In this document: piece after piece, positions 17,113-24,375 of the stretch
How the letters are laid out: each line of letters opens with the position of its first letter
Position numbering within the stretch: position 1 is the stretch's first letter
DNA from: Bacteroidota bacterium
GTDB taxonomy: Bacteria > Bacteroidota > Bacteroidia > B-17B0 > Aurantibacillaceae
Length of the DNA: 51,617 bases
NCBI GenBank assembly: GCA_003153315.1
Contig: PLYA01000011.1
Coordinates: 1 to 51,617, forward strand
Reading direction: 5' to 3'
The notes under the pieces: generated by a model
Databases searched by the model: none
What the model saw: the letters and a program-made list of their open reading frames with translations, nothing else
What the model was told of the DNA's origin: nothing
Position numbers and translations under genes: made by a program

Positions 17113-17541
17113 CTAACGCTGAGCTCCAGCCGGACTATCTTCCCATATTTCATAGTAGTCTGTCGATACTGTTTTCATTTCAGAGTTGATGTATGTTCCT
17201 TGTATTAAATTATATGAATAAATCTTACCATTTTCAAGTCGTTTTGAATCTATCGATTCTAATGGAAACAAAATTTTTATTTTTACTTCTTCCTTGTTAT
17301 AAGCTCCCTTGATTGCTTCAAGTACTTTGAATCTGAATATATTCTCTGCTACAGTTTTAGTCTCCTTTGATAATGTCTTTTTAACAGAATCGAGATTGTC
17401 CATTACCTGCACTTTAAGAGTTATCATAGCGTCTTTATTGGTGTCAGCAGATTTGTTCTCTTCTTTGCAACTAACAGTCCAGAATAGAACGGCAATTAAA
17501 AGCATTAGATTTTTTGTTGTCATAAAGTGATTTTTTTTCAT
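17113..17541 (-). CDS. Cassette C: small lipoprotein of unknown function
   Basis: A 142-residue lipoprotein with a signal sequence (residues about 8-23, lipobox TVSC). A Lys/Asp-rich linker is followed by a compact beta-rich domain (FRFKVLEAIKGAYNKEEVKI, then GKIYSYNLIQGTY and YYEIWEDSP). An internal ATG at 17523 is an alternative start that would still leave the signal. No family recognised. Both the start and the stop lie within about 35 bases of the cassette boundaries. Confidence 0.75.
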   Translation of the reverse strand: MKKNHFMTTKNLMLLIAVLFWTVSCKEENKSADTNKDAMITLKVQVMDNLDSVKKTLSKETKTVAENIFRFKVLEAIKGAYNKEEVKIKILFPLESIDSKRLENGKIYSYNLIQGTYINSEMKTVSTDYYEIWEDSPAGAQR

Positions 17542-17572
17542 TTATTATAATGTCCGCCACAGTTGGCTATAA

Positions 17573-17698
17573 CGTTTTGCAAGCAAACCCAGTGGCGTTT
17601 TGAAAGTACAATGTGTCCGCTTGCGTAATGTAAATATAATAAAAAAATGTTTCAGTTTACCGATTCGCCGCCATTGGGTATTGCTTGCTGTTATAGCC
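17573..17698 (-). repeat. attC-like site 4 (between cassettes B and C)
   Basis: 126 bp. R''-like GGCTATAAC, R'-like AACGTTATAGCC. Arms GCAAGCAATACCCAATGGCG and GCCACTGGGTTTGCTTGC pair with bulges; the arm sequence is unrelated to sites 1-3 while the ends are conserved, which is the attC pattern. Confidence 0.7.
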
Positions 17699-17747
17699 TG
17701 CTGCGGTTACTAACATTGCGTTCTACTGTTCCAATTGTCTACCGATA

Positions 17748-18950
17748 TTATTTAATGTTTTTGCCAATTGCTTTTTTAAGTAAAAGATAGTCCTTGTTTT
17801 TAGGCTGTCGATTTAACGCAAGGTCGATATGTTGTTTTGCTGTGGAATAGTTTTTTTTATAATTGTCAATATACGCCGATAAATACTCGATTTGAGATGC
17901 GCCAAGTGTCAAAAGATTAAGCTTGACAAGAAAGGATAATATTTGTTCAGCCTTTTTCATATCATTATGTTTTGCGTTGTCAATGCCGATACCTATTAAA
18001 TTGTCTGCGTAAATTTCAGGTAAATTATATGGTAGAGTAACTAAAGTGTCAATTAAACTACTCATTTTGTCAAGTGAAATTATGTTGTTTATTTCTTTAG
18101 ATATTCGAGAAGTAGTTACTTGACTGTTTAAGTAGTTATTATAATTTGTTTTGTTTTTAAAGTAATTACTCATCGGGACAGAGTTTAGTTCTTGATTTAT
18201 GATGTCGGAAATGTTAAAAGAAATTTCTTCGTCAAAATTATGAAACAGGTACAGATAAATTTTGCCACTTGATAAATCAAAGATTTGTGAATACTGTGTG
18301 TACATTCCCTTTGATTGATGTATTGAATTAAGAATGTTTTTACAATTTGTCACGCTCAGCTCTTTTTCTTTTGAAAGAATTGAGTCCGCGGTAATATATC
18401 TATTACAAGTTACAGGAGAACTTTGAGAAATTGTTGACTTATGAAAATTCGTTACGACTTCATAATTGTTATTTGATTGAATTAATGTGTCTGCTTCAAT
18501 AATCAATGAATTTCCAGATTTGTCTACAAGAAAAAGTTGACCAGAAGACATAATACTTAGATCATATTTCTTTACTAATTTGATTACTTCTTCAATGGTC
18601 GAGCATTTGAGTAAAATTTCCTCTTTTAATGCTTCAAATGTTTTGTCCGTTAATTTAATTCCGGTTGTCTTTTTGATTTTTCTAATAGGAGTGTAAAAAC
18701 CGTCCATTATCAAACCCTTTTCATTTATTGCAGACTCTTTAGGAGAGTCTTTATAACCAAAATATAAAATTCCAAGAGTATTTAAGGTCGGTTTTTTGGT
18801 TGATAGTACCGTATAAGGGTCAAAAAAATCTTCGTTGAGTCCGACGAACGTCTTTCCGTTAAATGTCAACTTGAAGCCTGAACACGCTGTCGTTTTTGTT
18901 GTCACAGCGAAAGCAAGAAGAAGTATTAGTAAGATTTGTCTTGTTGTCAT
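17748..18950 (-). CDS. Cassette B: secreted Ntn-hydrolase (linear amide C-N hydrolase-like) with helical tail
   Basis: A 400-residue protein with a signal peptide whose cleavage would expose Cys23 in TACSGF, the position of the catalytic N-terminal Cys in choloylglycine hydrolase/C45-type Ntn enzymes. The downstream GKTFVGLNEDF matches the Asn-Asp segment following the nucleophile, EKGLIMDGFY fits the second strand pair, and VTCNRYITAD fits the conserved Asn-Arg region (about 182-191). Residues about 300-400 are helical, TPR-like (AEQILSFLVKLN, AKQHIDLALNRQPKN). Predicted action: hydrolysis of a linear amide, such as an N-acyl or peptide bond, in the periplasm. The substrate is unknown. The lipobox is poor, so I prefer the Ntn reading. 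Confidence 0.8.
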   Translation of the reverse strand: MTTRQILLILLLAFAVTTKTTACSGFKLTFNGKTFVGLNEDFFDPYTVLSTKKPTLNTLGILYFGYKDSPKESAINEKGLIMDGFYTPIRKIKKTTGIKLTDKTFEALKEEILLKCSTIEEVIKLVKKYDLSIMSSGQLFLVDKSGNSLIIEADTLIQSNNNYEVVTNFHKSTISQSSPVTCNRYITADSILSKEKELSVTNCKNILNSIHQSKGMYTQYSQIFDLSSGKIYLYLFHNFDEEISFNISDIINQELNSVPMSNYFKNKTNYNNYLNSQVTTSRISKEINNIISLDKMSSLIDTLVTLPYNLPEIYADNLIGIGIDNAKHNDMKKAEQILSFLVKLNLLTLGASQIEYLSAYIDNYKKNYSTAKQHIDLALNRQPKNKDYLLLKKAIGKNIK

Positions 18951-18987
18951 ATATACTAAACGGTCTACCGAGTCTTATTTGATTTGT

Positions 18988-19029
18988 CAACGGAGGTGGA
19001 TGTGTCGGCTGACACGTCCACCGCAGTTG
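18988..19029 (-). promoter_or_regulatory. Hairpin in the leader of cassette B
   Basis: On the minus strand CAAC, then GGTGGACGTGTC, a four-base loop AGCC, GACACATCCACC and GTTG: about 16 paired bases with one internal loop. It lies between the recombination core and the ATG at 18950. There is no T tract, so it is not an obvious terminator. Confidence 0.5.
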
Positions 19030-19036
19030 GCTATAA

Positions 19037-19163
19037 CGTTTTCGCGGCTTTGCGCTGTGGCGGATTAGATGCACTAAACTGTCTGCCCGCATAATGTTTA
19101 TTAATTGCACAACTGTTTATATTCGCACTTCCCCCGCCATAACGCAAAGGTGCTGTTATGTGC
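19037..19163 (-). repeat. attC-like site 5 (between cassettes A and B)
   Basis: 127 bp. R''-like GCACATAAC, R'-like AACGTTATAGCC. Arms CAGCACCTTTGCGTTATGGC and CCGCCACAGCGCAAAGCCGC pair imperfectly. The loop differs from sites 1-3. Confidence 0.68.
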
Positions 19164-19168
19164 AGTTT

Positions 19169-19885
19169 TTATGCCCACTTCTTGAGAAATTCTTGAACGG
19201 GCAAATAAGGTATTCTTTTTAACTTACCGAAATTTGTGTCGTCTTCGTAATCATTATCTGTCAGTGGAATTCCTTGTCTAATTTTTTCTGCACCTTTCGA
19301 GCTTATTACTTTTGGCATTTTACCTATCCACTTACCTCCGGTGTCAATTAGTCTTTGGTCTCTTACACGAACAATTTCAACCATTGAAAAAATACCGATG
19401 TCAACTATAAATGGTGAACATAATCCGTTTTCTTCTCTTAGCTGAACAGCAGCAATTAATAGCGCATCATTTTCAGGTTGAATATCGTTAAGCGTAACAT
19501 TTTCTTTTATTCTTGCAGATGGCTCTCGTTTTGTTGGAGGTCTCTTTAATTTCAAGTTTGGGTTGTCAACAAATAAACCTTTTAATTCCACTCGTTTCCC
19601 TGATACGTGAACATAGTCTGGATAGCCTTCTCTGTGTCCTAAAGAACCAGGGGCTTTTTTAAGTCCAATATCTTGAAGTAGTTTTCTATTTTCCTCGTCA
19701 ATGGCTAATAACTCAATTTGAGGAAGAATACCATCAAGTAAAGTATTGACAATAACTGCAACTTGACTTGGTTCAAATCCCTCCAGAGCACCATCAGGAA
19801 TAGACAGCCAGTCAATTTTCATATTTAGTAAAGGCTTAATTGCCTCATAAAGTTTTGTTAATTCTTCTTTTGTTATATCGCTCAT
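19169..19885 (-). CDS. Cassette A gene 3: putative PD-(D/E)XK restriction endonuclease
   Basis: This 238-residue protein follows a methylase and a specificity subunit. A PD-(D/E)XK core is visible: Pro89-Asp90 in GYPDYV and Glu100-Leu101-Lys102 in RVELKG, nine residues apart on adjacent strands. The flanking sequences (helical N-terminus with EALKPLL-type helices; C-terminal basic/aromatic stretch) suggest a compact nuclease. No helicase or translocase motifs are present, so this is not HsdR. I infer a type II-like restriction enzyme guided by the separate specificity subunit. It is separated from the S gene by four bases and its stop lies just before the attC-like box. A named family could not be assigned. 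Confidence 0.65.
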   Translation of the reverse strand: MSDITKEELTKLYEAIKPLLNMKIDWLSIPDGALEGFEPSQVAVIVNTLLDGILPQIELLAIDEENRKLLQDIGLKKAPGSLGHREGYPDYVHVSGKRVELKGLFVDNPNLKLKRPPTKREPSARIKENVTLNDIQPENDALLIAAVQLREENGLCSPFIVDIGIFSMVEIVRVRDQRLIDTGGKWIGKMPKVISSKGAEKIRQGIPLTDNDYEDDTNFGKLKRIPYLPVQEFLKKWA

Positions 19886-19889
19886 TATT

Positions 19890-20534
19890 TTAGTATAGAC
19901 CTGATTTATTTAAAACGTTTTGTAAAATAGTTGTTTCTTCCCAATACCTCTTAGCAATTTGCATCAAGTCGTTATTTATTTTTGTTCTTTCTTTTAAACT
20001 TGGAATAGATACAGGTGTATCACCTAATTGCTCCGAATTACTTCTTGGTCGTGTTCCTCCAGTTCCTGTTGGTAGCGTAGATAGAAAGGTCGGTGATTTT
20101 AAAAATGCCCACCAAAAATAAATTAATTTGTCTTTGGGTTTTATAACTGCAAACTCTGAATTAAACGCAAACCAACAATTGGTTTTTGAAATCCATTCTG
20201 ACTTCGGAGTAACTAATACATTTCCAAGATATGCTCTCATAGTTCCAAAGAGTAATGTGTCTGATGGAATTATTGGCAATTTGGAATTATCAATAATTCC
20301 ATCCGTTTGAGATTTTAAATTAAAGCCAATAATATTTCCTCTTGGAATGTCTTTGTATTCAATAGGTTCAAAAGGTAAAAGGTTAAGATTACTTCTGTTT
20401 GAAGCCCTCTCAATTTTAATAAAGTCAGACAGTTTTGAAGTATTAGTTATGTTTCTATAACTATATGGATCCCAAATTCCTGATTGAAATTGTTTCCTAT
20501 CTATTACCGAAGTAAATGTTATGCCATTTTTCAT
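19890..20534 (-). CDS. Cassette A gene 2: single-TRD specificity subunit (HsdS-like)
   Basis: This 214-residue protein is about half the length of a normal HsdS. It contains one target-recognition-like domain followed by the typical junction GTGGTRPRSNSEQLGDTPVSIPSLKER and a helical spacer (INNDLMQIAKRYWEETTIL). A single TRD implies that it dimerises to read a two-part DNA site, as in BcgI-B-like or half-S proteins. It starts eight bases after the methylase gene, so the three genes form one unit. Confidence 0.75.
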   Translation of the reverse strand: MKNGITFTSVIDRKQFQSGIWDPYSYRNITNTSKLSDFIKIERASNRSNLNLLPFEPIEYKDIPRGNIIGFNLKSQTDGIIDNSKLPIIPSDTLLFGTMRAYLGNVLVTPKSEWISKTNCWFAFNSEFAVIKPKDKLIYFWWAFLKSPTFLSTLPTGTGGTRPRSNSEQLGDTPVSIPSLKERTKINNDLMQIAKRYWEETTILQNVLNKSGLY

Positions 20535-20542
20535 CTTGCTAA

Positions 20543-21586
20543 TTAATTTAATGAAGTTAGAACTTTACTTTGTTTCAAAATCTCTTTCAGTTCATTTTCC
20601 ACTGGTTCTTTTTGTTTTTGAGAAGTAGCCACTCCAACGCTACTAATATTTCCAAAAACAACATTTGATTTTTCTTCTTCTTTTCCTTTATTCAATATTA
20701 TTATGTCTGCCCTTGTTGTCGTATTAGAAGTTGTATTGAAAACGCCTTCTGGTAATATAAAAACACCTTTTATTGTCCATCGTTTCTCAATTTCAGTTCT
20801 AAATTTTTGAAAGTCTTTGTTTGCTACTAAAGAATGTGGAACAAGACAAACTAATTTTCCACCATCTTTAAGTAATTCAAAGCACAAATCAATAAACAGG
20901 GCGTCACTATTCCTATATCCTAAATTAAATAATGGACTTGAAATATCTAACGATTTTATTTGCATTGAAAATGGAGGGTTTGCTAATATATAATCAACCT
21001 TTCCAAATAATTTATTAAAAGCATCAAAATCACTATATAGATTGTGATTATGGAATTCAAATTTGTTGTCTTTATTAGTATTATGGATTAATAATAATAC
21101 TTCTGTTAGAAATACAAGCGACTTATCAATGTCATTACCTATGATTTTTACTTTTGACTTTCCCCAACGTTTTAACACAGAAGTCAGGAATGTTCCACCT
21201 CCACAAGTCGGGTCAAAAACAATAGCACCTTCCTGAATATTAAGCATATTGCTCATAGCTTCTGCTACCTCTTTAGGGGTAAAAAATTTGCCAGTGTTGT
21301 CGCGAAATTTTTTCGACAGAAAATATTGATATGCAATTGGCAAACTGTCGCCTTTAATGTCATTTGAAATATAATCCTCTAATTGTTCTATTAGCAAAAT
21401 ATCATTATTGAGTTTACTTAATAGTGCTTCTCCTTGGCCTTTATAGAAAGTCAGATTTTTTGACACTGGTTTTGGATTATGAAGTCTCAAATAAAACGTA
21501 GTTAGAACAATAAAAGCATCTTCCCCTTCAATTCCATATTGTCTGAGGAATGTCTCTATATTTTGAAGTCTTTCTCTTATTTCCAT
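20543..21586 (-). CDS. Cassette A gene 1: N6-adenine DNA methyltransferase (HsdM-like, short)
   Basis: 347 residues, short for HsdM (usually 450-550). A helical N-terminus leads to GKFFTPKEVAEAM (residues 99-111, the usual HsdM marker), then SAM-binding motif I DPTCGGGTFL (from Asp125), acidic motif II (GNDIDKS), catalytic motif IV NPPF (Asn203-Phe206), and GVFILPEGVF. It methylates adenine and, with the HsdS-like protein, protects the recognition site from the nuclease encoded downstream. It is the first gene of the largest cassette. The upstream leader carries GACAAACA-type short repeats and a weak -7 candidate. Confidence 0.9.
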   Translation of the reverse strand: MEIRERLQNIETFLRQYGIEGEDAFIVLTTFYLRLHNPKPVSKNLTFYKGQGEALLSKLNNDILLIEQLEDYISNDIKGDSLPIAYQYFLSKKFRDNTGKFFTPKEVAEAMSNMLNIQEGAIVFDPTCGGGTFLTSVLKRWGKSKVKIIGNDIDKSLVFLTEVLLLIHNTNKDNKFEFHNHNLYSDFDAFNKLFGKVDYILANPPFSMQIKSLDISSPLFNLGYRNSDALFIDLCFELLKDGGKLVCLVPHSLVANKDFQKFRTEIEKRWTIKGVFILPEGVFNTTSNTTTRADIIILNKGKEEEKSNVVFGNISSVGVATSQKQKEPVENELKEILKQSKVLTSLN

Positions 21587-21914
21587 TTGTCTGTTCGTTT
21601 AGGTCGTAAAGTTATGTTTTAAAATTCTGTTATTTGTCTGTTTGTCTGTCGATTTTCGGTCGTCCTAAAATTGCACATAACTACTGGCTATGTGTAACTT
21701 TAAGCGTTTGTAATTAATTATAAGTACTTAAATCACACTAAGCCAAAACAAATCTAATAAAAAAAGTCTTACATCTCTGCAAGGCTTTTGTATTATCTCC
21801 TTCACTTCAGCGCGCCGCCCGACCAAACGCGGAGCAGTTTAGCCCATGCGTGGCAGATCGTTTGGTCTTGACTTTTTGTTTCTTTTTCGTCAAGGAAAAA
21901 GAAAATAATAAAAA
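21587..21914. other. Gap at the right edge of the cassette array
   Basis: 21587-21680 is the leader of cassette A. 21673-21681 is its core (GTTATGTGC on the minus strand), here preceded by ACACATAGCCAGTA rather than by an attC arm, so it may be a primary (attI-like) site or a worn border. Further right are two inverted repeats: GACCAAACG at 21821 with CGTTTGGTC at 21859, and CTTGAC (from 21867) with GTCAAG (to 21895) around a T-rich loop. No gene seen. Confidence 0.55.
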
Positions 21915-22853
21915 TTAAACTGTTGCAGGTGGTGTTCCACCCACAGCCCCCATCACAAAATCCACCTCCACACTCTGCAAAGCAGCTATCGTAAAACTTT
22001 TGGTTTGTGTTGCATAACCACTACCACTCACCGTCAATACATAATCTCCCAAGTGCAATCTTGTAAATCTAAAATGCCCGCTCTCATCCGTAAAATGCTT
22101 TCGTATCTCCTTGCCCTCAAGCGTCAAAATAACTTCCATGTTTGGCAAAGCAACGCTTGCCGTTTTATAAATATAACCCGCAAACGTAGTACTGTGATGT
22201 ACTCCCGTACTGTGTATTTTCCTTGCGCTAAAATACCCGTTATAAAAAGCCGCCTCACTTTTTTTAAACTGCACCATCAGCGTATCAATCAAATCCTTCA
22301 ATATTCCCTTAATAATATCAATCTGCCTATCAATAGCCTTAGCCGCCGCATGTTGTGTGCTTATCTGCGCCTGCGGTGTTCCCACCAAACTCGCAAACGT
22401 AGTTATATCCCCGTCAAAACTCAACAGCGTGGCCGCATCCACATTCCAGTCCCCCATACTTCCCACATAAGGCTGTACTGCCGTATAAATATTCCTGCAC
22501 TTATTTCCCAAATCCGCATCCTTACAAAGTATAAGGCTTCTTTCTGCAATGCTGCAAATACTTTTCAATTCCGTATTGCCCACACTCGCTGCATAACCAA
22601 TTCCGGCAGCAGCGTGTAGCACAGTAGCTTCAATCAAAGCCGTTTTCGCTTGTCCCTTCGTCTCAGTAAACGGTGTCGAACTGCTCATCCGCACACTGTC
22701 CATGCCATTCAGCACACCCATATTCGTCAGCACATTCCCCACCGCCGCACTAAACGTAGCGTTACCCATCCAAATAGCTTTGTTCACAGGCATATTCAAA
22801 AATGCCGCACTCGCATCAATCATATTCACCTGCCGGGTTTGCTCCTTATTCAT
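21915..22853 (-). CDS. Carboxypeptidase-regulatory-like domain protein
   Basis: A 312-residue protein with no signal peptide. Residues 1-210 form a helical domain with repeated small residues (Ala/Gly/Ser). Residues about 225-300 are a CarboxypepD_reg-like beta sandwich (AGYIYKTASVALPNMEVILT, then HFTDESGHFRFTRLHLGDY). Proteins of this layout recur in Bacteroidota without a known function. It lies next to the cassette array but outside it, and its codon use looks like that of neighbouring chromosomal genes, with higher GC than the cassette genes. Confidence 0.75.
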   Translation of the reverse strand: MNKEQTRQVNMIDASAAFLNMPVNKAIWMGNATFSAAVGNVLTNMGVLNGMDSVRMSSSTPFTETKGQAKTALIEATVLHAAAGIGYAASVGNTELKSICSIAERSLILCKDADLGNKCRNIYTAVQPYVGSMGDWNVDAATLLSFDGDITTFASLVGTPQAQISTQHAAAKAIDRQIDIIKGILKDLIDTLMVQFKKSEAAFYNGYFSARKIHSTGVHHSTTFAGYIYKTASVALPNMEVILTLEGKEIRKHFTDESGHFRFTRLHLGDYVLTVSGSGYATQTKSFTIAALQSVEVDFVMGAVGGTPPATV

Positions 22854-23335
22854 GCAATTATCGTTTTTGCAGATTAAACAAATGTCTTACACCAAAATTA
22901 ACAAAAAAAATCCCTAAAAACAAAATTTCCACCCAAAATAATCCTACTCCATTCCCAATTATTCTTCGACGAAACCCATGAAATAATCTACGGTTTGCAA
23001 TAAACGGATTTGGTATGGCAATAAACGCATTTAGTATCGTAATAAACACTTCTGTTATTGCAATAAACAGTTTAGGTATTGCGATAAACAACTTTAGTAT
23101 CACAATAAACGCTTAAGGTATTACAATAAACAGTTATTGTATTCTAAGAAACGGGTTAGGTATGGCAATTTACATCTTTGTTATTACAATAAACACTTAA
23201 GGTATTCGAATAAACACAATCGGTATTACAATTAACGCCCTTGTTATTTCATTTTACATCAACATGTTTGTGAACCCCCAAACATTTAGCCTATAACAAT
23301 CAACATTTCATTATATTTGCCTAAATTTATTTTGC
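22854..23335. repeat. Minisatellite, period 21 bp, about 13 units (22992-23262)
   Basis: The gap holds tandem diverged copies of a unit like GTATTACAATAAACRCTTAAG, with ATAAAC the most constant part. The period is 21 bases and array length about 270. Minus-strand frames read heptads such as KLFIAIP, but stops break them, so I do not call a gene. The remainder of the gap shows nothing apart from the promoter box of the following gene. Confidence 0.8.
23312..23319 (+). promoter_or_regulatory. -7 box TATATTTG upstream of DUF3098-uppP
   Basis: It matches TAnnTTTG, with the ATG 17 bases downstream. No convincing -33 element. Confidence 0.5.
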
Positions 23336-23575
23336 ATGAGTACGGAAGAAAAGGGCTTTGGCATTGCCAAAGAAAACTATAAAATATTTTTAGCAGGTGT
23401 GGTGCTTATTGTGCTGGGCTACCTGCTAATGATGGGCGGGGGCAGCGATGACCCAAATGTGTTTAACCCCGAGATTTTTAGTTTTCGCCGTATTACGCTT
23501 GCGCCTTTGGTTTGTTTGGCTGGTTTTGCCACCATTATGATTGCCATTATGCGTCGCCCTAAAAAAGCAGCGTAG
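23336..23575 (+). CDS. DUF3098 small membrane protein
   Basis: This 79-residue protein has two membrane helices (about 16-32 and 52-70) joined by a polar loop with NPEIFSFRRITLAPLV, the DUF3098 signature. In Bacteroidota it usually sits in ftsX-DUF3098-uppP-truB. Here it is followed by uppP three bases later, but ftsX is absent: the minisatellite lies upstream, and truB is 12 kb away. This suggests rearrangement of the ancestral operon. Confidence 0.85.
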   Translation: MSTEEKGFGIAKENYKIFLAGVVLIVLGYLLMMGGGSDDPNVFNPEIFSFRRITLAPLVCLAGFATIMIAIMRRPKKAA

Positions 23576-23578
23576 TTT

Positions 23579-24373
23579 ATGAGTTGGTTACAAGCCATTG
23601 TTTTAGCCATTGTAGAAGGGCTTACTGAGTTTTTACCCGTATCGAGTACCGGCCACATGATTATTACCACCGGATTGATGGGCATGCCCGTTACCGAATT
23701 TGTGAAGCTGTTTACGGTTTGCATTCAGTTAGGTGCCATAGCTGCAGTGGTGGTTATGTATTTTAAACGATTCTTTCAGTCGGTTAATTTTTATTTTAAA
23801 CTATTTGTTGCCTTTATCCCCGCTGCCATTGCAGGCGTGTTGTTAGGCGATGTAATTGACAGCCTGCTGGAAAGTCCGCTGGGTGTGGCCATTGCATTGT
23901 TTTTGGGTGGTATTATCTTTTTGTTTATTGATAAATGGTTTACAAAAGAAGAGATACAATCTACCGACGATGTAAATTACATACAGGCTTTAAAGATTGG
24001 TTTGTTTCAGTGCATTGCTTTAATACCGGGGGTTTCCAGAAGCGGCGCTACTATAGTAGGTGGTTTATCGCAAAAGCTGAACCGCAAAACTGCGGCCGAG
24101 TTTTCTTTCTTTTTGGCGGTACCTACTATGTTTGCCGCAACAGGCAAAAAGCTGTATGACTTTTATAAACACAACGGCTTGCCTTCGGGCGATGAGGTAA
24201 AACTATTAGCTGTTGGCAATGTAGTTGCCTTTGTAGTTGCCTTGTTTGCCATTAAGTTCTTTATTAATTTTCTTACCAAACACGGGTTTAAATTGTTCGG
24301 TTGGTACCGCATTATAGCAGGAGCCATAATTATTGTGCTTTATATTGCGGGCATAAAACTAAGCGTATTGTAA
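23579..24373 (+). CDS. uppP: Undecaprenyl-diphosphatase
   Basis: A 264-residue polytopic membrane enzyme that dephosphorylates undecaprenyl diphosphate to recycle the lipid carrier for peptidoglycan and O-antigen. Both family motifs are present: [14 protein letters not shown] (residues about 13-26) and [10 protein letters not shown] (about 147-156), with eight predicted helices. The length is standard. It is the second gene after DUF3098 and converges with dgkA, whose stop is two bases away. Confidence 0.97.
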   Translation: MSWLQAIVLAIVEGLTEFLPVSSTGHMIITTGLMGMPVTEFVKLFTVCIQLGAIAAVVVMYFKRFFQSVNFYFKLFVAFIPAAIAGVLLGDVIDSLLESPLGVAIALFLGGIIFLFIDKWFTKEEIQSTDDVNYIQALKIGLFQCIALIPGVSRSGATIVGGLSQKLNRKTAAEFSFFLAVPTMFAATGKKLYDFYKHNGLPSGDEVKLLAVGNVVAFVVALFAIKFFINFLTKHGFKLFGWYRIIAGAIIIVLYIAGIKLSVL

Positions 24374-24375
24374 GC

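Larger units (their letters stand above)
15580..21681 (-). mobile_element. Integron-like cassette array without integrase (five cassettes)
   Basis: Five segments (A 19037-21680, B 17573-19036, C 16978-17572, D 16256-16977, E 15580-16255), all read on the minus strand, each consisting of gene(s) followed by an attC-like palindrome of 124-128 bp. The first bases of each cassette are the inverse complement of its own distal box: A and D TTATGTGC/GCACATAA, B and C TTATAGCC/GGCTATAA, E TTAGGTGC/GCACCTAA. Classical integron cassettes behave this way because the circle is cut inside its attC. The inner flanks are constant (AACGTTA on one side, TAACARC on the other). No intI-like gene is present in the window. 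Confidence 0.75.

Noticed and set aside
15580..21681. Conventional transposon or genomic island
   Set aside because: No transposase, tyrosine recombinase, terminal inverted repeats or target duplication found; the cassette explanation fits all five units.
22005..22619. 204-codon plus-strand frame opposite the carboxypeptidase-regulatory-like gene
   Set aside because: Shadow of the minus-strand gene; unusual Arg/Cys-rich composition and no family match.
22858..23103. 81-codon minus-strand frame with FIAIP heptads
   Set aside because: Same explanation; part of the first minisatellite, and stops occur in the other units.
22992..23262. CRISPR array
   Set aside because: Period is 21 with diverged units and no unique spacers of constant length; no cas gene nearby. 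The same applies to 44638-44980.
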